Source of the DNA: Pezicula radicicola
Lineage: Eukaryota; Ascomycota; Leotiomycetes; Helotiales; Dermateaceae
Direction of reading: 5' to 3'
Length of the DNA stretch: 64,000 nt
Assembly: GCA_003008705.1 (NCBI GenBank)
Contig: PDUO01000023.1
Location: 845,312-909,311 of the forward strand
Shown here: positions 21,334 through 33,674 of the stretch, in pieces
How positions within the stretch are numbered: the stretch's first letter is position 1
Layout of the letters: every line of letters starts with the position of its first letter
Program-made: the position numbers and the translations under genes
Notes under the pieces: model-generated
Databases searched by the model: none
The model's input: the letters and a program-made list of their open reading frames with translations, nothing else
What the model was told of the DNA's origin: nothing

Positions 21334-22726
21334 TCAAACGTGTTGCCACCCATTCTCAAAAAGCACTTGCATCTCATTAATCAGACACATAACACCAGCC
21401 TCCCTTCTGACCTCCCTCTCCTCAGCCCCATCTCTCATCCACTTCCCAACTCTCCATTCCACAACTCCTCTATCGCTCCATAACCTAGCTCCTCCCATCC
21501 ACCTACTCAAACGATTTCCCCAAGTTCCAACCACCATCTCTAGTCTACCAGGCCACCTTCCCCTTCCGTGCGGCCATTCAACTTTCCTGGCAAAGCCTTC
21601 ACCTGTATCCGAGAAAACGGCACCAGGGTTGGCGTAGGTGTAGGCAGGCTCATTATATGCTACGCGTACGTTCGCGTTGAGGTATACTCCAGCAGTGGAG
21701 GATAAAGGATTATCTGCATGAATGAGGCAGCATTCGCTACCTTCAACATGCTTTTTTGCCAACTCATCGGATACTCCTCTGAACTTTAATCCCGTTTTCT
21801 TCTCGGGCGAATAAAATGGCTGGGCATCAAAAGCAATCATTCCATTCCAGCAACTCTGTACGGGGATTTCGCCAGGAGAAGAAATGAGCGCAGAACGAGA
21901 AACAGAGGAATAGAAGTATGGGAAGGTGAGAGAGGCTGTTTTGTAGCCCGACGCGTCCCGGAGGGCGAACGTATCATAGTAGTGAGGTGCGTGTGAGAAG
22001 TCGAAGGAACACGCTGCTGCATAATGTCCTTGATTGGTGTTGAGAAGGGTTGTTACGTCTTCGGTCTATACCCTGTGTTAAGATCACATGATGTGAGTGA
22101 TTAAGGAGGGAAACCGAGATACATACAGTAAAGATAACATCATTAATCCAAAGCACCTTCTCAAAAACCTTACCCTCTTTCTGCAGGATCTCCAGCGGTT
22201 CCATAGCTTTGTTCCGCAACTTTGCCAAATACGGAATCCGTCTGACCTCCCACCCACCCTCAATCTTCTTTCTACCTGTGAATAACCACCCTTCTCTATT
22301 TCCCTCCTCTGGTACATGAAGCAGCGATTCAGCTTGCTCATCAACTGTCTCGCCTAGCTCAATTCGGTTCGCGACTCCCAGGGCGTTGAGTGAGTTTTGG
22401 AGGTCAACGAGCGCGCCTTTGGTATCTTCTTGCGATCCGGATTCGACTATTGAGACATAGACATTTTGTGGACCAAGGTGCTGAATTAGCTTGAGGAGGT
22501 TTGAGGACCAATGCAGGCGCAACATATACTCATTGTTTCTAAAGATAGAGGATATAAAGATTTTTTCCGCGGAAGAGGTCGCAGGTGGAGTTGCTTGCGG
22601 CGTCGCTGGTGAATATGAATTGGTGATTATTATGGCGTCAAGAAATATAATTAAGAGTGAAAAGATGAGAAATGGCCGACCATACCGCCGGCGGAGAGCC
22701 GGGAGTGAGCGGTTGAACAGTGCCAT
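21334..22726 (-). CDS. CAP59/CMT1-family alpha-1,3-mannosyltransferase
   Basis: Two exons on the minus strand, 22726-22127 and 22065-21334, with a 61-nt phase-0 intron (GTATGT donor, TATAG acceptor), giving 443 residues. A type II signal-anchor covers residues about 17-38, so the enzyme should sit in the Golgi/ER membrane with a luminal catalytic domain. Family hallmarks are visible: FRNNEYMLRLHW, a YVSIVESGSQEDT segment, a KVLWINDVIFT metal/nucleotide-site segment split from TEDV by the intron, an AAACSFDFS-x-APHYYDTFALRD block, a PVQSCWNGM block and a SECCLIHADNPLS block. Cryptococcal homologues transfer mannose in capsule or glycan synthesis. In a non-encapsulated fungus the acceptor is unknown, probably a cell-surface glycan. 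The start was placed at the ATG at 22726; the frame is open a little upstream but without another ATG. Confidence 0.9.
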
Positions 22727-24066
22727 GGTGTGCTTCTGAGTTGCCAATCTGGTTGTACGTAAAGATGAAGTACAGATGATATGTCCGACAGCTGAATTTC
22801 AGGAGAGGAGATTATGGTAGATTCCAATTGTAAAGAGCGGCCGTGGGAAGAGTCCAACAGTGCCATGTCATGTGAGTCTGGCAGCAAAGGGGCTCGGGTT
22901 GAGGACTGAGAAATAGAGCGTAAAGGCACAGCGCGACACAATTGAAGGCAAATAACGCATCAAAAGAATGTTAACAATCCATTATGCACCATTCCGATTC
23001 AACAGGATCCATATTAGTTGAGAGAATGGTGTTGTCGAGATGGCATCGTGAAGTTGGAGATGTGTCTCGTTTGGGATGTTTAGGCGAAGCCATGGGTAGA
23101 TGAAGCTAACTGTATTGGGACTAACATACAACCTTACATCAACATCTTCAAAAACAACCTGGGATTCTCAATAATGATTATTGGGGATCTTCGTCTTCTA
23201 AAGCTTCTATCTCGAAAATAGAGTCCTCATTCTCGCCGTGCTTCAAGTGAGGCCACTCTATCTTGTCAAAAATAGCTTGAACTTACATTGTATCTTTGTA
23301 CGAAAACGCGGGCAAAAGTATTCGGACAGCCCTTAGGCTAGAAAGGATAGGTATCAAAGCCTACCTTAGGGCTTTATACAGCCTTTAAACAACTTCATTC
23401 TACAACATGTGCTCTTAGTAGAATTAAATCAAATTTGCAGAAAATTAAAGATGTCATTCTGTTCTATTTAATTAAGAAAAACTATAAGTTTAAGATCGAT
23501 GTAGAAGCTATAAGATAATTCGAAAAAGTGTGTATTACTATAGAGTTTGGTGTTCTTGTATTCCCGCTTAATGTATCTAGATACTTTTTGCCTTCGCCTT
23601 CGTAGCAAACATTTGTATGTAGTAATAGCGCTTGTAGCAGCAATCCTATACCAAGTACAGTACATACAATAGAAAAGTATCATCCATAAGTTTATAATTA
23701 AAGATTATATAGCATTCACCGAATTCCGAACAGCTATACATCCTCTCATAAATCAAAAAGACATCGGAGTTCGTAGCAGCTTACTCCGTACTCCGCTTAG
23801 CAAGGCAGTAGCAACCTACTAATCTAAAGAGATGATATAACAACGATCACGGTACGGAAGTATTCCGTACTTTTATTAGAGCTTAAAAATCCACCCAGTG
23901 AGTCAGACAGAGTCAAATCCAAAACTCTATAAGTAAACCATTTCCTAGTTCCCTAATCCTCAAACTCGAAAACCGGGCCAATCGTCTACACTACCTACCT
24001 CTCTTTTCATCTCTCCGCACAATCTCATCTCATCGACTTTCAACCATAATTTCCAAGAAAACAAAC
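22727..24066. other. divergent intergenic, no gene seen
   Basis: The promoters of the mannosyltransferase and VOC-protein genes share this 1.3-kb region. It is AT-rich between about 23400 and 23720. Around 23330-23390 short GCCTACCTTAGGGC-like motifs resemble the island near 19.2 kb, possibly the same old repeat. Confidence 0.45.
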
Positions 24067-24635
24067 ATGACAATAAACCACCTAACACTCCGCTGCACCC
24101 AACAAAACTTTCCACGTATGCTAGCATGGTATACCAAAGCACTCTCACCACTAGGCTACACGATCAAGATTCGAGCGCGAGAAGATTGGATTGGTATGGG
24201 TTCCTCCGATGGATTTCCTCATTTCTGGCTTCAAGCACTAGCTTCTCCTTCCGAGAAATCAACACCAACACATATTGCCTTTGATGCAGATACAAGGGAA
24301 GGAGTGAACCAGTTCTACAAGATTGCATTGTAAGTCCATTCCTAAGCTTTTATTTTCATCTATTACTGTTTCTTTTCTTTTATAGTATTGTATATTTTTT
24401 GGTTTTCAATTGGAACGATCGAATGGAAGCTGATTTTATTTCTGTGCATTTAAGAGAGGAAGGAGGCAAGGATAATGGAGAACCTGGGATTAGGAATGAG
24501 ATGAGTTGGAGGCCATATTTTGCGGCTTTTGTACTTGATCCGGAAGGGAATAATATTGAAGCTGTGTGTCTTGGGAAAGATAGGGAGCTTGGAGATAAAT
24601 CGAAGGGTTTAGCCAAATTGTATAAAGAGAACTGA
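24067..24635 (+). CDS. glyoxalase/bleomycin-resistance (VOC) superfamily protein
   Basis: Exon 1 is 24067-24329 and exon 2 is 24455-24635, separated by a 125-nt intron (GTAAGT donor, TTTAAG acceptor). The product is 147 residues. Splicing here joins the FYKIAL helix directly to a GGKDNGEPGIR block, which is the expected spacing in fungal VOC proteins. Using an earlier acceptor would insert about 17 unrelated residues. The VOC features visible are an N-terminal INHLTL strand with a His, a second His in the THIAF strand, and the C-terminal FVLDPEGNNIEAV strand with the Glu, together a plausible metal site. Members include glyoxalase-like isomerases, dioxygenases and antibiotic-binding proteins. 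The substrate cannot be read from sequence. Confidence 0.85.
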
Positions 24636-27600
24636 GAAGGGAACGTAATGATAAAAATTCAGACTAGGAGTCTACGTAGCTGCAGTTCGGTCTTCGCCGC
24701 CTATTAAAATGTGTTCTGATGGTGGTGGTAAGTGAACTATGTTGACTATTAAGCTACCTCTCAGAATTAAGAGATGAGTTCAATTTTAAAATCCCCTTGG
24801 GTCAAAGTATTTCTTCTCGGTTGTCGTCTAACAAAATCACAGGATATGGGATGAAGACTTCTGCTGGATGGAAGGTTGATTCCTATCCACGTCGGCAGCT
24901 GACTTCCATCTTGTTCAGTCCTTGTGCTCAACCCAGCAAATACGTCGTATCGTGAGGTTACAGTTACCACTGGTGCAAACGAGTGCTTTTCGACGGGACG
25001 GAAAGGAGAGTCCGATCCGTGTGGTATTGAATTGACTGGCCACACCTTGACTAGTGGTATATGTGCATAATCTGGTGTTATGGTAGTAAGCTGTCAGGTG
25101 CTGGTCTGTGCCCTGGAAACTGGGAGATGGAAAACGGTGTGGGGAAAAGGAAAGAAATCGGAAAAGGGGACGGGGTGTGAAAGGGAGTTAGGTGGAAATT
25201 GTGGAAGCCGACTCCGAAATTTATTGGATATAATAACACGGCGGAAGAAATTAAGGGCACTTTAAGTTTTAGGCCTAAGAGAAGATAACAGAGAAGATCT
25301 TGTTCGAAGTGTTCTTTGCGAGTTTTTTGCTAGTTACTGCTACCATCGATTATGACTACTGGCGATTTGTCGCAGCTCGTACCTGCAGTATTGGGCGTAC
25401 TGATACTCAATCTGTACCCCGTTGAACAGCTGCAATTCAAGATCAAGTGCATGATCGGTGCCGTCTCCACTGGCTGTTGTGCCTGCCGCTCTGCGCTTTT
25501 AGTAACAAGGACGCGGTACATCTCTACACGGCACACGCAGCGTTGGGGCGTTGAGGCGTTGGGTCTGAGAGATCTTGTGCTCACACCTCACACCAAATAT
25601 CCGTCATGTGAGGTCAGACGAAGGCGCAGACTTGCCTTGTGCATTGTGATCGAAGGAGCGAGCGAAGCAACACAGTCCCTATGTCTTGGGCTTGCGGCTT
25701 GAGATATCGGAAAGAAGAAAATGAATGGCTTCGTCGTGGTATTGACTGCATTGCGAATGAGCTATCACTTGAAGGCGCCTCCAATGGGTTCGATGAAAGG
25801 GTATACCCGCCGAGGGACAAATGGGAGGTCAATGGCGGATGTTTATCAGCGAAAGAATAAGAACGTTGATGTGAGACTTCCGTGAGGGCCCGAGACAATG
25901 TGGATTTGAAGTGCCTTATCGTATGGCTAGTATTTGTTCCTGATAGGAGGCAACGAGCAGCATGTACAACTCGTCCGATCATTGGACTGGGAGTTCGGGC
26001 GGTTCCGGCTCAACGTACTGCACACAGGAAGTAAGTACTTTGGGTAGAAAATAAATGAGCGGATTGTTGCCTGCAGTGTGCCAGTGACAGAAAGACGGTT
26101 TAACTGTCTCTTGAGAACCACCAATGCGGCCAGCCGGACGGGTAGAATGGGATATGTGGGGAACTGAGAGCTGGCCAACAGTTCATAGAAGGTTGAGGAG
26201 TCATATGATAGATATTTTAGGGACTTAGAGGATTGCAATGCATGTTATAGAGAAGGCTAGACTCGATGCTCCTCTGTATGAGTGACGGATATCCACCCAC
26301 AGAGTTCCGGGGCACCTAGCGGGAGATCCCAAAGCCCTTGACCAGACATTGCATATCGAGTTGCAAGAAGCAAGTCGTGACCTCCCGACTCGATGACAAC
26401 CATGCTTTTACCTACCCACCGACCGGGTACGGATCCAAGTATCCTGCTGTCCCTTGTGTCAAGAAGAGACTGCACTTGTAGGTGATACCATCTTGCATAA
26501 TCGGGACGACACCACTGACTTCGGTATTACAAGCTTGAGGTAAGTTTTTCTCCTGTCCAATAAGTCCTTTTCGTCCAGGAGTACAACTAAGAAGGTGGGA
26601 TTTCTCCGCTTCAGACGTGAGATGTGTTGATAAGCATTCTCGAAGATCATGTCGTGAAATAGAATGATGATCGCACCTTCGGAGCGCAAGATAATGTGAG
26701 TCTTTGTAACAGCTTCAATAAGACGTATGTTGAAAGCCGGTGGACACGACCGGTGGCCACGAGGCACTGAGGTGGGAAGATTTCGCCGCGAAAAGGAGGA
26801 ACAATGAAGGGAACTCGACAAGTCCACTTCCATCATATCTTGGCAGCGGATGGGAACAAGAGATAGCAAATCCTTGGTTACCTCTCTATTTGAAGCACCT
26901 TATGTGGTGGTACAGCAGGTTACTAAAGCGCGGCTTGCATGCTCGACTGATTACTCACTCACACTGATAGAGGCCAGGCTAGGGAAATTATTGAATCAAG
27001 CTCAGCCAACGGTCACGCTTAACCATGATTGCTGCCCGCGGTGGCAGGTTGCTAGCTCTACTCCGTATTGAAGCACAACTCCTCTGTAGCGTGCAAGCAC
27101 TGTCACTGCGGTCTCCGCCACTGTACGCTAGCTGGCTACATCACCACACCTTCTTTTGCCGCTGGTGAGGGTCTAGCCAGTGCCGGATTGGTACGGAAGT
27201 ACAAGGAGACTTCGGCTGTGCGAGCGGAGAGCGGACAAGATCATGTAGCTCGTGAGGACAAGACAATGTGCTCATAGGATAGAGCTTAGAGCCTAGAGAG
27301 CGAACGACAGCAAAGTAACTTGAGTTGAGGAATGAGGCTCAATGTGATTGATATGATACCTTTCAGTCTGCTCGCCATCAAGACGAGTCTAGAGTCTAGA
27401 TTCTAGAGACAGAAGCAGGAATTCGGGTCTTGCATCAGATTTCTTGATATTTCAAATACGGGAGCGGGAAGATCGTTCACGGTCCATCATCGCGGGCCGC
27501 CATACTATTGCTGTGCATATGATGCATCTATCTATTAATTTTCTTTTTGGTGTGATATAGATTGAGTCTCGTGCATCGGAGTCCAACGACTGAGCAGTAC

Positions 27601-30600
27601 CAGTAGCTGCGGAGTAGCCAGCCCGAAATTGTGCATTCTGCAAAAGAAGCAATTCCATTGTCTGTCGTCAACTTGAGGTTTAGCGTGCAGAGGGTACGGA
27701 GTAAAGAAGCTGTCGATGCTCACAGCTCACAGACCCCAATATTTACGGAGATACAGGGTCTACAGGCTGCACACTACACTAGACAGAGCGGGGCCGCTGC
27801 CGCCGAACATACGCCACGGCATCTTGGCTTCAGCTTCCCCGTAAGACGTTGTCCGATGAGAAACATGCTTTTCCTGTACATGATGTACTGAGCTGTACTC
27901 TACCGTACCAGTACCAGTGCTCTTTTGATTTTTGACAGATAACAGGCTGCGTTTATGATTCACCTCAAACCAGGTTGATGCGACCGGACATGTTTCTCAG
28001 ATGCTTCTGCTGGCCTTCTGAGGCCTTGTGTTGGATCTCAGGAGCCGCTACGGAGTAGAAACTGGAAGCTGGAACTCGGGACGGCCGACCTGAACTCCCG
28101 GATTCATTCGCCGTCTTCAGCATCGCAGCAAAATAGGAGCGAAGCATTATTATCGTTATTATTATTTCTGACGCACAAGATTTCAAGATCCTGGAAATGA
28201 AAGCGGCGATGGATGGGAGGCGTACCATGCCACCGGTATCCAACGATATCTCTCCAACCCTGGGGATCTCCGCCCAGTCCCACACGAGTCATGCGAGCCA
28301 TTCATGTCGTGAAGGACATCGGGATATTCATTGGTTTCGGTGGGTAGAGTGGCAGGGTAGCAGGGTGGCAGGCCCTCAGGGGAACTCTTTGAGCTGGTGG
28401 TGAGCAGTTGGGGCCCGGAGGTGGCTGTGATCTGTTGGAACTGGTTTGATGTCCTATCATAGGTACAGGCTGAAGAGCCGGAGGAAAACTTATTTTTTAA
28501 GACCCTGTGCTGTGAACATGTGGGAAGAGAAATGCATGATTTGAGTGAGGACCCGGTCGGGCAAGAATCCCTTGTGGGCATTTAGAAAGCGGCAAACAGG
28601 GAGAGGGCGCAACAGTAGGCCTGCGCAGATTCAAGGCCGTGCCCGAGGAACGCTTCAAGCCTTTGGAGTAGTATTATCACGGTACAGCACTTATTTATTA
28701 TTACCGTGGTGTATTGCAAGGCCACGCGCTTGTGGCATTAGAAATTCCCGACAACAATTGCCATCCTACAGTAACCAGGATGCCCACCGTAGTGACATAC
28801 TTTCGAAGGTACCCTTACTATTAGCAGCATAGCTCGTCCTCGTGCAATTGATGCCAGATCTGTATCGAGGACGGGAAGATCTGGACTACTGCTACTTAAG
28901 AAGTAAAGGCGTGTGGCCTTCATGCCTCATGGAGGAGAGATCTTCCAAGTCCGGCGATCTATGATTGAGGGAGAGCAGTTGCACGCGGAGATCGTGGAGC
29001 GAGACGAACACGTTTGTGCAGCGTGGTGACGAACTACGAGCAACAGTACTTAGTAGGAGTGGTGGCGATGAGTCCTGTACCTTCCTACTCTGTACAGTAC
29101 AGTAATAGTGGTAACAATGTACTGTGCAGTAAAGGAGGGAAGAGACCCCGGCCTCCTTGCAGCAGATCGCTGCCGCCGAACTGAGATTTGGATTTGGAAT
29201 CGCTGGTCTCGAAGGCTTGAAGGAGGCAGAGTTGGACGAAGGAAGATGCTGCGAACTCTATTAATTTTCCGACTCAAAGCTTACTGATGAAAATTGATTG
29301 ATAGACAGAGATCCTGCGTTTTCCTTTTCAGACACAGATAGCCCTCGCTGTTTCCAGCTGTCTTTCCTTTCGGGCTGACAGTCGGTGATTTGCGACTCTC
29401 AAGCTGGAGCCTGAAGAGGCAGCTTACTCTGCAAAGCAGGAGGGATGACCGAATCACAATGGATACCACAGTATAGCTTCTGAAGCTTGGCCATGCTCAT
29501 CACAGCTGGATTATGCCACATCTGACATATCGGAAACGGTGCAGACAAATAGCAACCGCTTTGCGAAGCTTAGAGCTACGCATCACCGGTGGCGGCTGGA
29601 TAGGAGGGAGTGGACGCTACATCTTAACCAACCTCGAACATGCCACATGCGGGACAACCATTCCGCGCCCTGGCATGAATAGCAATGCGCTGTAGCTACG
29701 CTGTCCTGTGAACTGCTGTAGTCTTCGTGGTAAGCTTTAGGGGGGCAACACCGTGGGAACTTTGCTGGTTCCTTTCCTTGTGTCGAGAACCCAGACGTGG
29801 CATCAGAAAAATATTGATTATGGATGACTGTACCTGAAAGCATACATATACAACCAGCTCCATAAACCCAAATTTGGGGCTCATCATCACATTATGATGG
29901 CTTGCTGCCGATTGACTGAAGACGCCGTTGAAGTGCTAGCCCGTAGTGCCACATGCTCATCCAACACCGCAGCGCCTCGCGGCATCCAGATCTGTCTCGA
30001 TTCCGATCATTCACATGTGTCGTTGGGATCCCCAAGGAACGAATGCTTGGAAATTCCAAAAAGCCAGGGGTCGTTGTCTTTTTTCTTGCGCAAAAAAGCC
30101 AAACTCTGTACAGTAATTCTTTCGGTACGAAGGCCAGATTCTATTTGTATTGAGCCTAATCCAAGCGTTTTGGCTATGAAATCGATTGATTTGGGTGAAG
30201 AAACGCTTGGACCAGGCTCAATACAAATAGAATCTGGCCTTCGTATTGAATAATAAAAGTCTGTTTCTAGTCGTCGTGGACTCCTCGTGGTCTGTTGAAA
30301 GGAAGTTTGGCTAGCCTGTCATTGGGGGGCAACTTGCAAGGCTACAAGCCCTGACTTTGTGGAAGGATACCCCCGGTTGAAGCGGTTGAAGAGCAGTTCT
30401 TCTCCGCGCCCGGCTGCACTGTGACCTGCTGTCATGTACAGGATTGTGTGTGCCTTGGCGAGATCATGGGCATGGGATTAAAGCAACTGAGTAAGTCCTG
30501 ACTACCATATGGTATCTACTTCTTCACCACAGTCTCGAGCACAATATAGATAGATTTAGATAGCTTCTCCATTTTGTCGGTTGCGTCGTTCTTTTTCGCT

Positions 30601-31981
30601 ATCGTCCGCCGGTGCCTGCAGCATCGCGTGGCTTCAAGCTGAACTACTTGACTCCCCAGTAGTTACCGTTAGTAAAGGAACCGAATCATGAATGGCCTAT
30701 TATTGACGTCCTCTAGGCATGCGCTGAGGAAAGTTAGGTTAGGAAACACAAGGCAAAAGGATCATCCATCGTCATATCCATCCACATCGGCCACATGCAA
30801 TCGGAGGCGACATCAGATTGAGGTTACCTATTAGCCTTGTTCCTTGCCTACCTTAATCCATCATTATGCCTCTAGTCTGTAGTCTGTAGTCGGTGGTGGT
30901 CTGGACAGTAGTCATCATCCTCTCTCTGCCGGGATGCATCTGACATGTAGCTGCGTCTATCAACTCCCTTTTTCTGACCAAAAGTATAAAGTGGCCGTGG
31001 AACCAGTGAGAATTGCGTTAAAGCACAAGCCACTCCTCACTATCCTGGTCGTCTTCCCGCACCCACGCTCTCACCAAGGAAAAACCACGTTCTCTCGCTG
31101 CTATTATTCGCAGCCTAGCTACCAGGGTCGAGGCCGTAGTCGTGGTCCATATTCAAGATCCCGTAGAGACTACTACTACCACCACTGTAACTCGAGGCAC
31201 GACTCTCTCAGTTCTGCTCGTGAACGTACTACTACATCAATAAATAACACGGCCAACTACTACCGCGACGACTTCTTCTTTGCTCGTACAACCTCAACTA
31301 CTGCTGCTGCATTACGACCTTACTCTCCTCTGTATAAACACTTCTCGACGGGTCCACTCAGACAGATTTATCATCGACTGTCTAGACGGTGCTCTTCTAG
31401 GTCCGTACACAATACTTCTTGTTCGTGTATGTGCTGGTACCGTAGGGTGGACTCCCATCGTTGCACAAGCACAAGCCGAACAGGCGCAGAACGCAACCTG
31501 CAGCGCCCAAAGAGGCAGACCTCTTTACCCACGATCTCCCAAGGGTTCCACCTCCGTCGCCAGCATTGGCTCAAGCCATCTTCAGAAGGAGGATCCAGAG
31601 GACCCCCCCGCTAGCTCCATTCATCCATACAGCACCGTCGACCCTGTCCTGCCCTGCCCTGCCTGGCCCACGCTCAACCACCCCAAGTCGCTTGCTTCGA
31701 TTCCACTTCACTTCGCAACAACACCTTCCCTTCCCTTCCCTTTCGTCTCCTCCTCGCCTTGCTTTGCATGCGACAACCACGCTCATCCCACACGTTCACT
31801 ACTCCTCTTCTTACCATTCTTCTAATCTGAACGTCTTTCGGATGATTCAGACTTCCATTCATTCAAACATCGCTGCTGCGTCGAGTCCGTAGCCCAAAAA
31901 AGCAAGCACGGTTCACTTCCCTTATCGCTCCCAAATTTCTATCGCGCGACTCGATCTCGAGTCCTGCTCAACAACAATACG
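24636..31981. other. 7.3-kb gene desert upstream of a bHLH gene
   Basis: No credible coding region in either strand. The many open frames of 60-230 codons are compositionally random, overlap one another on both strands and lack domains. Contents seen are a near-palindromic TCTAGA-rich patch (27387-27410), a CTGTACAGTACAGT-type palindromic patch (29090-29120), a 50-bp inverted repeat (30121-30250), a TCTGTAG tandem patch (about 30880-30890), and a C/T-rich stretch from about 31600 containing CCCTG repeats. The GC level is not lower than in the genic parts. The last kilobase probably includes the promoter and a long leader of the bHLH gene. Confidence 0.5.
30121..30250. repeat. near-perfect 50-bp inverted repeat (hairpin)
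   Basis: The left arm (30121-30170) and right arm (30201-30250) are reverse complements at 46 of 50 positions and enclose a 30-base loop that can itself fold as a small AAATC/GATTT hairpin. The only mismatches are two adjacent pairs, both of G/A transition type. A transcript across it would form a long, almost perfect double-stranded stem. No terminal-repeat or target-duplication signature of a MITE was identified. Confidence 0.85.
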
Positions 31982-33674
31982 ATGGCTCAAGCTTCGCCCA
32001 CCGTAAGCAAGGGCCCCAATGGCATGGAAAAGGTCCTCAATGAGGAGCCTCGAGACTCGGGCTTTTTTACCAATGACTCGAAGCGTAAGCATTGGCAGCT
32101 GTTGGCCGTTTGCATATCGTAGCTGACTTGTGAATTCAGACACCTCAATGAACAGTACGAGCGCGCTCACTCCATCTTCCGGTGGATATCAATCATCACC
32201 GGTTAACCACACACCATCACCCATTGCTACCAACATGGAACCTACAGGAGGCCTGCCACTAGTTTCGCCAGCCTCTGCGATGAGCGTGGCTGCAATGGTC
32301 TCTCCTACGACGGCCGAGCATGCAGCAATGGGCAGACAGTACGAGAGTGGATACGATTCGCTGCGCAGCGGTGGGGGATATGTGAATGGAGATTCTCGTC
32401 GCGAGTCGGTAGGAAGCTCCGTTCATGGAATGGATGCGCTCCGTCTGAATGGCGGCTCTCCTTATGCCAGCAACAATCCTTCTACTTCGTCATTGCAAGA
32501 GACACTTCAGCAACAGCGGAACCCTGGAGCTGGGGAACGACCCGGGTTCTCTTCCCGTTTCTCGAACTCGTACCAGCCAGCAACGGCCAGGGCTCCAGAG
32601 GTCAATGGCTCGTATGGACGCAAAGCTCCTGCGATCACCGGTCCTACCCCTGGCCCTATCGCACGAGCTGGTGAAGCGACGAAAGGTCACGCCTGGGCGT
32701 TTCCTGATTCTGAAGCCCCAAAAGCCCCATCATCTATCCATCTAAACAATAATGCCCCCACTGCTGGCTACCAAGATTCGCGTCGAAGCAGCTATGCTTC
32801 GGCTTCTTCTCAATACACGACGGAGTCAAAATACCCACCCTCTCAACGCCGTCTTGAGGATGGTATGCCAGCAGACTACAATCGTCTCTCGCGTGCCTCC
32901 TCGGAATTCCCAGGCGCTCAGCAACATCATCACCACCAGTTGGCTCGTCTCCAGTCTGAAGAGGCAAGCAGTCCAACAGGGTCATCTCAGCCATACTCAC
33001 GGACACCGGAATTAAGAGTTACTCACAAGCTTGCAGAAAGAAAAAGGCGTACGGAGATGAAGGAGCTCTTTGAAAGACTCGCCAACAACTTACCTAGCGA
33101 TGGTCGTTCGACTAAATCATCCAAGTGGGAAACTTTGAGTAAAGGTGAATTTATCAATGCAGACTATCGGTCATATACTAACTTACTCACAGCTATCACG
33201 GAGATCGATCGTCTCAAGCCCTACGAACGTATGTGTCAACAGCTACAGGCACAGCTCGCAGCAGCAAGCCAAGAGATCCAAAACCGCGACTCGAAAATCC
33301 AGTCCCTGCTTTCTGAACGCCATCAAGACAAGCAATTTATGGAACAGCTTCAGGCTCAACAGGCTCAGTTGGCTCAGGGTCCTGGGAACGGCTATAATGC
33401 TAACCATACAAATGGCAATGGCCAATATACCAGGACCGATGCTCCTCCTCCAATGACCGACCCTGCGGGAAGGGAGCGTTTCTTTCCACCAGCACCACCA
33501 GCAATTGGCCCACCAAAATCCACACTACCGCTACGCGCAAGTGCCCGAGGAGTTCAACTTCCTTCAATCAACAACGCTGTAGGGCCAAGTTATAGTGGTG
33601 CTCAGCCAATGTCTGGTGTTGAATATGCTTCTCCTGGATCCGGATCTTATGAGCAGCCACGCCATCAATTTTAA
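31982..33674 (+). CDS. bHLH transcription factor
   Basis: Three exons, 31982-32084, 32140-33144 and 33193-33674, give 529 residues. Intron 1 (55 nt) has GTAAGC and a CTGAC branch. Intron 2 (48 nt) has GTGAAT, CTAAC and CACAG. The long N-terminus is Ser/Pro/Gly/Asn-rich. The bHLH domain covers about residues 325-390: the basic region HKLAERKRRTEM (His, Glu and Arg placed for E-box contacts), helix 1 with ELFERLANNLP, a loop with RSTKSSKWE, and helix 2 LSKAITEIDRLK joined across intron 2. A Gln-rich heptad-like segment follows (about 395-440), consistent with dimerisation, then a Pro-rich tail. It should be nuclear and bind CANNTG sites as a dimer. The HKLAERKRR/SKWE pattern resembles a filamentous-fungal bHLH group of unclear role; targets are unknown. 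Confidence 0.88.

Noticed and set aside
27387..27410. TCTAGA-rich near-palindrome
   Set aside because: Too short and imperfect to be called a functional site. Listed only within the gene-desert description.
30934..31892. Several 140-226 codon frames upstream of the bHLH gene
   Set aside because: They overlap each other in different frames, are low in complexity and have no domains. More likely promoter or leader sequence.
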